From contig CAJOPD010000060.1 in NCBI GenBank assembly GCA_905236685.1, positions 1-5,045 of the forward strand: a stretch of DNA of 5,045 nucleotides, read 5' to 3'. This DNA is from an uncultured Clostridia bacterium (GTDB taxonomy: Bacteria; Bacillota; Clostridia; UBA1381). The translations under genes and the position numbers were made by a program. Numbering within the stretch: the stretch's first letter is position 1; every line of letters starts with the position of its first letter. The notes beneath the pieces were generated by a model, which worked only from the letters and a program-made list of their open reading frames with translations, was not told the DNA's origin and made no database searches. Below, piece by piece: positions 1 to 4,180 of the stretch.

Positions 1-382
1 CGCCCCGGCCGGTAAATTCCTTTTCGCCGACAGCGCCCAAAGTCCTCGGAGCTGCACCCGTTGCGATAATAACGGACTTTGCGCGGTACTCATTTTTTCG
101 GGTTTTAACAGATTTAATGCCATCTTGAAGAATTTCAATTTCAAGAACGCGTTCAGACGAAAAGATACCGCCGAATTTTAAAGCTTGCCCGCGGAATTTT
201 TCGGCAAGCTCCGTGCCTTTGCCGAAAAAGCCTGGGTAGTTGTCAATTTCATAGATGTAGTTAAGTTGTCCGCCTGCGCCGGACGATTCCAAAATGAGCG
301 TTTTTAAATTCGCTCTCCCGCAGTAAAGTGCGGCAGTAAGTCCCGAAGGTCCTGCACCGATAATAATAACATCAAAATCCAT
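1..382 (-). CDS. trxB: Thioredoxin reductase, N-terminal part (cut by window edge)
   Basis: This is the first 127 codons of an FAD/NADPH-dependent thioredoxin reductase, the cytoplasmic flavoenzyme that passes electrons from NADPH to thioredoxin. The translation opens MDFDVIIIGAGPSGL. The dinucleotide-binding GAGPSG is at residues 9-14 and an acidic Glu32 ends the second strand of the Rossmann fold. GGQL (37-40) and IDNYPGF (46-52) match the FAD-contacting region of the family. IIATGA (105-110) is the second FAD motif, and GEKEFTGRG (119-127) is the usual lead-in to the redox-active CxxC, which falls outside the window. The ATG is supported by an AGGAGC ribosome binding site at 389-395, seven bases upstream. 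The gene starts 14 bases after the histidine kinase stop codon with no terminator between, so it is probably the third gene of that operon. A related flavoprotein such as an AhpF-like or ferredoxin-dependent reductase cannot be excluded without the C-terminal half. Confidence 0.93.
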   Translation of the reverse strand, partial: MDFDVIIIGAGPSGLTAALYCGRANLKTLILESSGAGGQLNYIYEIDNYPGFFGKGTELAEKFRGQALKFGGIFSSERVLEIEILQDGIKSVKTRKNEYRAKSVIIATGAAPRTLGAVGEKEFTGRG

Positions 383-396
383 ATAATAGCTCCTTT

Positions 397-1806
397 CTAC
401 GCTTTTTCAAGGGTAAATGAAAAGGTCGTTTTTCTGGTATTTTCGCCTGTTAAAACGCTGTTTGCGGTTATTTGCTGTGAGTGCAGCGCAAGGATATTTT
501 TAACAAAGTAAAGTCCAAGTCCCGCACCTGATTTTTCGCGGTTTCGTGATTTATCCGATTTATAGAACCTATCAAAAATATACGGTAAATCCGTTTCTTC
601 TATGCCAGTCCCCGTGTTTGAAATTTCAAAAACTATGTGCGCATTTTGCGAAAAAACCTTTATTTCAATTTCAGAATTTTCAAAACTGTATTTTATAGCA
701 TTGTCCAAAAGATTGATTATAACACGCTTTATGGAGTCGGGCTCTGCAAGAACAAAGATGCTGTCCTCTTCAAAATCCACATTAAGACTAAGCCCTTTTG
801 CCTCGATTTTCTGCTCTGCGGCGATTATGCAAAGCCTGATGGTTTCCGCAAAGTCAAATCTCTTGATTGACAGCTTGTAGCCGTGTGAGGACATTTTTGT
901 CATTTCAAACATATCGTTTGTGAGCCTTATAAGCCGTTGGGATTCCTCTAAAACCAACTGTAAATACTCTGTCTGTTTTTCCTTTGGGACAGTCCCGTCC
1001 AAAATACCCGAAACAAAGCCCGAAATTGAAGTCATAGGCGTTCTCAGCTCGTGGGAAATATCCGATATAAAGCTTGCGCGCATATCTTCCAGATGCTCCA
1101 AGGAATTCGCCATATAGTTAAAGCTTGACGCAAGCTGTGCAACCTCGTCAGCCGCGGAAACATCTACGCGCTTGTCAAATTTTCCAGATGCGATTTCCAA
1201 AACAGCGTCATTTATTTCCCTTAGCGGCTTTGAAACGGAGCGTGAGCCGAAATAAATCAGAATAAGTGCGAAAAATACCGCAACAATAAGTGAAATGAAA
1301 ATAATATGTGAAAATTCTTGAAGGGTACTTTTCATAATACTCGGCGGGTAGGAAAAGAACATACCGCCCAAAGTCTGGCCCTGATAGGTGATAGGTATTC
1401 CAATAATATGCCTGTGCATTCTTTTTTCGGAGCCGCGTACAAATTTGTTTACAGTATCTCCCAAAAGAACCCTGTTTATGATTGTATCGGGTACAGATAC
1501 GGCGTTATCGGTAGTTGCGAAAATATTTTTTTCCATATCGGTAACGGTGATTTTTGCACCCAAAATCATAGACCAGGAGGCGAGGGTGGAATTATACGCC
1601 ATTTTAAGACGCAAATCGTCCGATTGCATAGCGACCTCGGTTGTCAGATATTCTATGCTTTTTGCCGCTCTCTGCGATGCCTCGGTACGCTCGTGGACAA
1701 TGTAATTGTTTAACAGCCCGAACATAGATACGGAAATAATCATAATTACAACAAGAATTGTTGCCGTGCTTGTCCAGAAAAGCTTTTGAAAAATAGTTTT
1801 AAACAT
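397..1806 (-). CDS. Membrane sensor histidine kinase, HAMP-HisKA-HATPase
   Basis: This is a complete 469-residue class I sensor kinase that should phosphorylate the response regulator encoded just upstream. Residues about 13-33 form a first membrane helix and 34-164 an extracytoplasmic sensor region without a recognised fold. A second helix lies at about 166-187 and a HAMP linker at about 188-240 (SVSKPLREI start). The dimerisation and phosphorylation domain carries SHELRTP at 251-257, with His252 as phospho-acceptor. The ATP-binding domain has the N box LLDNAIKYS (366-374), the G1 box SNTGTGI (396-402), the F box FDRFYKSD (411-418) and the G2 box GAGLGLYFVKN (427-437). In G1 the usual Asp-Asn is Asn397-Thr398, a variation I believe occurs in some active kinases. 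The ATG directly abuts the regulator stop codon. Its GAGGTT ribosome binding site (1814-1819) lies inside the last regulator codons, which suggests translational coupling. The stimulus is unknown; the trxB neighbour hints at redox or envelope stress, but that is inference. Confidence 0.95.
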   Translation of the reverse strand: MFKTIFQKLFWTSTATILVVIMIISVSMFGLLNNYIVHERTEASQRAAKSIEYLTTEVAMQSDDLRLKMAYNSTLASWSMILGAKITVTDMEKNIFATTDNAVSVPDTIINRVLLGDTVNKFVRGSEKRMHRHIIGIPITYQGQTLGGMFFSYPPSIMKSTLQEFSHIIFISLIVAVFFALILIYFGSRSVSKPLREINDAVLEIASGKFDKRVDVSAADEVAQLASSFNYMANSLEHLEDMRASFISDISHELRTPMTSISGFVSGILDGTVPKEKQTEYLQLVLEESQRLIRLTNDMFEMTKMSSHGYKLSIKRFDFAETIRLCIIAAEQKIEAKGLSLNVDFEEDSIFVLAEPDSIKRVIINLLDNAIKYSFENSEIEIKVFSQNAHIVFEISNTGTGIEETDLPYIFDRFYKSDKSRNREKSGAGLGLYFVKNILALHSQQITANSVLTGENTRKTTFSFTLEKA

Positions 1807-2490
1807 CTATTTAACCTCGAATTTGTATCCAACGCCCCAAACGGTTTTCAGCTGCCAGCTTTCGTTAGCGGCTTCAAGCTTTTGCCTAAGGCGCTTTATA
1901 TGCACATCAACGGTACGGGAATCGCCGAAATAATCAAAGCCCCAAACCTTGTCCAAAAGCTGTTCTCTTGTATAGACCTTGTTGGGATTTTGCGCAAGAA
2001 AATATAAAAGTTCAATTTCCTTAGGCGGCGCCTCAACCGTTTCTCCGTTTATTTTAAGCTCGTAATTTTCAATGTTTATGGAAAGATTGGGGAAGGATAC
2101 TACCTTTTTTTCGGTATCTTCAAGAGGCTCTGTGCGGCGTAAAACCGCCTTAACCCGCGCTACAAGCTCCTTTGGCTCAAAGGGCTTTGTCATATAATCG
2201 TCCGCGCCGAGTTCTAAGCCCAAAACCTTGTCAAAGGTGTCCGATTTTGCGGTAAGCATAATAATCGGGATTTGCGAGGTTTTGCGTATCTCTCTGCATA
2301 CCTGCCAGCCGTCAATTTTGGGCATCATAATATCAAGAATAATAAGCTCTGGCGCTTCCTTCTCAAAAACGGACAGCGCCTGCTCGCCGTCATATGCACA
2401 AACGGTAGAAAAGCCGTCCCTTTCAAGATATAGCTTTGCCAATTCCACGATATTTTTTTCATCATCTGCGATTAAAATTTTATTACCCAT
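1807..2490 (-). CDS. OmpR/PhoB-family response regulator
   Basis: This is a complete 227-residue DNA-binding response regulator. The receiver domain (about 4-118) shows the acidic pair Asp9-Asp10, phospho-acceptor Asp53 in LIILDIMMP, Thr80 in IIMLTAK, and Lys102 in the MTKPFEP motif, so all phosphorylation residues are present. The C-terminal winged-helix domain (about 131-227) ends in the typical order: an REQLL motif (175-179), VWGFDYFGDSRTVDVHIKRLRQKL (key residues Arg192, Val196 and Arg200-Lys204 in the recognition helix) and TVWGVGYKF (216-224). It should bind DNA as a phosphorylated dimer and regulate transcription. It is the first gene of an operon with the kinase and trxB. The start is supported by an AGG-type ribosome binding site at 2499-2503 and an extended -10 promoter about 36 bases upstream. 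The family is certain, but the target genes cannot be told, so no gene symbol is given. Confidence 0.97.
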   Translation of the reverse strand: MGNKILIADDEKNIVELAKLYLERDGFSTVCAYDGEQALSVFEKEAPELIILDIMMPKIDGWQVCREIRKTSQIPIIMLTAKSDTFDKVLGLELGADDYMTKPFEPKELVARVKAVLRRTEPLEDTEKKVVSFPNLSINIENYELKINGETVEAPPKEIELLYFLAQNPNKVYTREQLLDKVWGFDYFGDSRTVDVHIKRLRQKLEAANESWQLKTVWGVGYKFEVK

Positions 2491-2525
2491 ATCAAAAACC
2501 TCAATTCTTATATCCCCTTAACCAT

Positions 2526-2534
2526 ATTATACCA
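2526..2534 (-). promoter_or_regulatory. Extended -10 promoter of regulator-kinase-trxB operon
   Basis: On the minus strand the sequence reads TGGTATAAT: a perfect TATAAT (2526-2531) preceded by the TGn extension. No good -35 box lies 16-18 bases upstream (2549-2554 reads TTTATT), which fits an extended -10 promoter or one that needs an activator. The predicted start near 2519 gives a leader of about 28 bases to the regulator ATG. Confidence 0.7.
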
Positions 2535-2550
2535 TAAAACACGCCAATAA

Positions 2551-2576
2551 TAAAGATATTTTGAAAAAAATCTTTA
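2551..2576. repeat. Imperfect inverted repeat, possible operator
   Basis: The arms TAAAGATATTTT (2551-2562) and AAAAAATCTTTA (2565-2576) are reverse complements with one mismatch and a two-base centre. The repeat lies where the -35 to -60 region of the minus-strand operon promoter should be, a usual place for an activator or autoregulatory site. A third copy of ATAAAGAT occurs at 2620-2627. The area is AT-rich, so chance is possible, and OmpR-type regulators more often use direct repeats. Confidence 0.35.
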
Positions 2577-2587
2577 AAACGCAATTC

Positions 2588-2616
2588 TTGACACGGTATA
2601 TAGATTGTGTTATCGT
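2588..2616 (+). promoter_or_regulatory. Possible weak plus-strand promoter
   Basis: A perfect TTGACA (2588-2593) is followed after exactly 17 bases by TATCGT (2611-2616), which matches four of six -10 positions. It points towards the micro-ORF at 2633 and the two-gene cassette. The weak -10 makes this tentative. Confidence 0.3.
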
Positions 2617-2632
2617 TTCATAAAGATGCGCT

Positions 2633-2692
2633 GTGTCATATGACTATATTAAAAAGGACGAATTAGAGAAGATTATTCGGGACTATTTCTAA
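2633..2692 (+). CDS. Micro-ORF or gene remnant of 19 codons
   Basis: GTG starts a 19-residue open frame whose translation reads VSYDYIKKDELEKIIRDYF before TAA. The composition (alternating Lys/Glu and hydrophobic residues, predicted amphipathic helix) looks more like real protein than random AT-rich DNA. There is no convincing ribosome binding site and the frame is closed by TAA shortly upstream of the GTG. It could be a small peptide, a leader or the tail of a decayed gene. I do not recognise the sequence. Confidence 0.2.
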   Translation: MSYDYIKKDELEKIIRDYF

Positions 2693-2760
2693 AAATGACT
2701 GATATTATTTATTTTGCATATAATATTTAGTATAGGTAAATTACTTTATTTCAATAATTG

Positions 2761-2789
2761 TTGACAAGCTATAAATTTTGGTTTATAAT
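2761..2789 (+). promoter_or_regulatory. Consensus housekeeping promoter of the two-gene cassette
   Basis: A perfect TTGACA (2761-2766), a 17-base spacer and a perfect TATAAT (2784-2789) form an exact vegetative sigma promoter. The predicted start is near 2796, only a few bases before the ribosome binding site, so the mRNA leader is very short. No operator-like palindrome overlaps the promoter, so expression looks strong and unregulated unless a cassette product represses it. Confidence 0.88.
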
Positions 2790-2799
2790 GTGCTTGAAT

Positions 2800-2807
2800 G
2801 GAGGTGG
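2800..2807 (+). promoter_or_regulatory. Ribosome binding site fixing the 70-residue gene start
   Basis: GGAGGTGG lies just before the ATG at 2812, at good spacing. It rules out the longer in-frame reading from 2758, because that reading would place both promoter boxes and this site inside the coding region. Confidence 0.85.
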
Positions 2808-2811
2808 CATT

Positions 2812-3024
2812 ATGAAAAAGTTTTTTACAAGGCAATTATCTATTTGTGTTCCTAAAAACATTTGCCAAGACGAAATTGTGCGTTACCGTTCTCTGCTTAT
2901 AGTTGAGATGAAAAAAATGGGAGCAACACAAGACGAAATAAACCTTATTCACGATACCACCATAAGAAATTCGATAAGAAATAACAGAAAACCAGAGGAT
3001 GTGGCATGGGCGATTTTACAATAA
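2812..3024 (+). CDS. Small protein of 70 residues, unknown; first gene of cassette
   Basis: This gene encodes MKKFFTRQLSICVPKNICQD followed by mostly helical sequence, ending in NRKPEDVAWAILQ. No signal peptide or membrane helix is visible. An N-terminal stretch (about 3-14, polar and hydrophobic residues alternating) may be a beta-strand. It is followed by a long amphipathic helix (about 18-38), a second helix (40-58) and a short C-terminal helix (61-70). This layout loosely recalls small DNA-binding or antitoxin-type proteins, but I see no diagnostic motif and do not assign a function. The start rests on the GGAGGTGG site and the upstream consensus promoter. It overlaps the next gene by 19 bases in a different frame, so the two are surely co-transcribed and probably translationally coupled. 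AT-richer codon use than trxB or ychF suggests acquired DNA. Confidence 0.85.
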   Translation: MKKFFTRQLSICVPKNICQDEIVRYRSLLIVEMKKMGATQDEINLIHDTTIRNSIRNNRKPEDVAWAILQ

Positions 3025-3623
3025 CGGAAGAACTTAGAAGGGCTTTTGAGGAAAAGAAAATTGAATATATCCCCATTCGTGTTGCCACTCCCGAAGAATT
3101 TTATAATGCTATCGAAGAGGCTAAAAAGGTAAATGCACATGGAGCATTCGTTACAAAGCACTCCATAGACGAATATGAGGAAATGAAACTTTTTATTACT
3201 TTGGACGGCTGTGCAGGTATTGCAATTACACCTGACAACAATATTGTCTCAATATTTAATGGTGGTGAAAAGAGAGGAGTCCTAAAGACTCTTCTGCCGT
3301 TAGCAATAAATCAGGGTGGTCGCAAGCTGGACAATTTCAATAGTCAAAAGCTATCCGCAATGTATGAATTATATGGCTTCAACCCCGTGTCTAAAACAAG
3401 ATTTAACTGCGAGTTTGCCCCTGATGACTGGAATTATGAGAGAGACGGAGAGCCCGATATTGTTTTTTGGATTCATAATGGTGACTCCGCAGAAGATGTT
3501 GTATTGAATTTTGGGCGGTATGAAGTGCCGTGGGATATAGTGCAGTCATTTTCTACATACGAAGAAGCCGAACAGTATAGAGATAATCTTATCGAAGAAA
3601 TTGACAAAGAAGAGACAGAATAG
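3006..3623 (+). CDS. 205-residue protein with GNAT-like central region
   Basis: This is a complete 205-residue soluble acidic protein without signal peptide or membrane helices. The N-terminal 60 residues are helical (EELRRAFEEKK, ATPEEFYNAIEEAKK). Residues about 62-158 look like a GNAT N-acyltransferase-type fold. A strand (KLFITLDGCAGIAITPD) leads to the hairpin NNIVSIFNGG (78-87). The helix KRGVLKTLLPLAINQGG (89-105) sits where GNAT motif A binds acyl-CoA. LDNF and the helix SQKLSAMYELYGFNPVSKTRF (key Tyr120, Tyr123, Gly124-Phe125) resemble motif B, which ends in a Tyr-x-x-x-Gly-Phe pattern. DWNYERDGEPDIVFWIHNGD (141-160) is a strongly patterned segment that, from memory, recurs in phage-borne proteins. 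The classic Q/R-x-x-G-x-G/A loop is not clear, so catalytic activity is uncertain. The start has an AGAGG site at 2994-2998 within the upstream gene. The fold call is inference. Confidence 0.88.
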   Translation: MGDFTITEELRRAFEEKKIEYIPIRVATPEEFYNAIEEAKKVNAHGAFVTKHSIDEYEEMKLFITLDGCAGIAITPDNNIVSIFNGGEKRGVLKTLLPLAINQGGRKLDNFNSQKLSAMYELYGFNPVSKTRFNCEFAPDDWNYERDGEPDIVFWIHNGDSAEDVVLNFGRYEVPWDIVQSFSTYEEAEQYRDNLIEEIDKEETE

Positions 3624-3650
3624 TTTCAAGACGGTTAATACATACAAACA

Positions 3651-3678
3651 AAAATAGCACCCACACGGGTGCTATTTT
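3651..3678. terminator. Perfect-hairpin intrinsic terminator, probably bidirectional
   Basis: The arms AAAATAGCACCC (3651-3662) and GGGTGCTATTTT (3667-3678) pair without mismatch around an ACAC loop, 27 bases after the cassette stop codon. On the plus strand the T run is short (TTTTAATAT). On the minus strand the hairpin is followed by TTTTTGTTTG, so it should also stop transcripts arriving from the right. Confidence 0.88.
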
Positions 3679-3866
3679 AATATACTTACTTTCGCGCTTA
3701 TATCACAAAATAAATGAGCGCCAAAATCAGAACTCACTGCCGCACGACTGACATCACTACTGTTTAGTAGTCTTTCCGGCTGGCAATATGCCCCACATAA
3801 ATACGCTACCTGCTTTTGAGAGGGGCAATATCTTTTTGTGGTTGATTGATTTGCATTAGGGGTAGT
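3672..3866 (-). other. Start-less 64-codon open frame ending in the terminator
   Basis: Between a TAA (3867-3869) and a TAG (3672-3674, inside the terminator stem) the minus strand is open for 64 codons. The translation includes QKQVAYLCGAYCQPERLL and SSDFGAHLFCDISAKVSILK. There is no ATG; a GTG at codon 44 has no ribosome binding site, and I found no convincing minus-strand promoter. It may be a recurrent intergenic element or non-coding RNA that happens to be open, or the tail of a decayed gene. I do not claim that it is translated. Confidence 0.2.
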
Positions 3867-3924
3867 TTATTATGGTGCGAGGGTTGGTAGTGGACAGAAT
3901 GTGAACAGTTTGCTTCTAAAACTA
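3679..3924. other. Intergenic region with hairpins, no convincing gene
   Basis: No ORF with a ribosome binding site is visible on either strand. A clean hairpin, ACTACT-GTTT-AGTAGT, lies at 3756-3771. ATATGCCCC (3786-3794) can pair with GGGGCAATAT (3822-3831) with one bulged base across a 27-base loop. The octamer GGCAATAT is directly repeated at 3782-3789 and 3824-3831. Together these suggest a foldable RNA or a decayed mobile-element end. The base composition is more even than in the AT-rich stretch that follows. Confidence 0.4.
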
Positions 3925-3953
3925 TTGAAATTCAGTAAAATAAATGATATAAT
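3925..3953 (+). promoter_or_regulatory. Strong promoter upstream of integrase remnant and ychF
   Basis: TTGAAA (3925-3930), a 17-base spacer and TATAAT (3948-3953) with a TG extension (TGATATAAT, 3945-3953) form a near-consensus vegetative promoter. The predicted start is near 3960. No terminator follows before ychF, so this probably transcribes both the integrase remnant and ychF. I see no comparably good promoter between 3954 and 4180. Confidence 0.75.
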
Positions 3954-4005
3954 TATGAATTATATTAAACTCTTTTTGTACTAATAGTAAAAAGGAGTTG
4001 GTTTT

Positions 4006-4131
4006 ATGGGCAAAGATTTAAGGGTAAAGGAGCTTTTGAGTGGTATAAGTCAAAGAAAAGATGGCTTCTATATAGGACGGTTTGAGAACATTAAACTGGT
4101 ACAAAAATTGGTACATTGGCAAGCATATTAA
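4006..4131 (+). pseudogene. Truncated N-terminus of Tn916-like tyrosine integrase
   Basis: A good ribosome binding site (AAAGGAG, 3991-3997) precedes an ATG that opens MGKDLRVKELLSGISQRKDG and then FYIGRF before diverging and stopping at 41 residues. Integrases of Tn916-like and related Clostridia conjugative elements typically begin MGKDLKGKELGxGISQRKDGLYxARF (recalled, not searched). That segment is their N-terminal arm-type DNA-binding domain, and full-length proteins are about 380-400 residues. The core-binding and catalytic (R-H-R-Y) domains are absent, so it cannot recombine DNA. In another frame (4082-4132) the sequence reads TLNWYKNWYIGKHIK, reminiscent of the start of the core-binding domain. 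This suggests an internal deletion with a frame change, followed by loss of the rest. Expression of a short peptide remains possible because the promoter and ribosome binding site are intact. Confidence 0.75.
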
Positions 4132-4180
4132 ATGAGAAAATGGCTTAAAACCAAGAGTTTCAAGATAAGGAGATACAAAA

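Larger units (their letters stand above)
2491..2811. other. Divergent intergenic region
   Basis: This 321-base stretch separates the minus-strand two-component operon from the plus-strand two-gene cassette. It contains the operon promoter, the inverted repeat, a weak plus-strand promoter near 2588, a 19-codon micro-ORF and the consensus cassette promoter. A further TATAAT at 2719-2724 has ATGACT 18 bases upstream and could be an extra plus-strand promoter. I see no RNA gene and no longer protein on either strand. Confidence 0.6.

Noticed and set aside
602..1713. Several plus-strand ORFs of 65-131 codons
   Set aside because: They are antisense shadows of the histidine kinase, which has all its domain motifs on the minus strand.
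2758..2811. Longer in-frame start for the 70-residue protein
   Set aside because: The extension would put the TTGACA and TATAAT boxes and the GGAGGTGG site inside the coding region; the ATG at 2812 has perfect spacing to that site.
2949..3161. Minus-strand ORF of 70 codons
   Set aside because: It is antisense to the junction of the two cassette genes, with no ribosome binding site, and both plus-strand frames are well supported.
3872..3938. Short plus-strand pieces MVRGLVVDRM and CEQFASKTIEIQ in adjacent frames, possibly a frameshifted gene tail
   Set aside because: Each piece is only about a dozen codons, there is no ribosome binding site, and the pieces match nothing I recognise; chance is a sufficient explanation.
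4097..4115. Direct repeat TGGTACA at 4097-4103 and 4109-4115 as a possible attachment or regulator site
   Set aside because: Seven bases is too short to stand out, and it lies inside the decayed integrase; no matching copy was seen at the left side of the accessory region.
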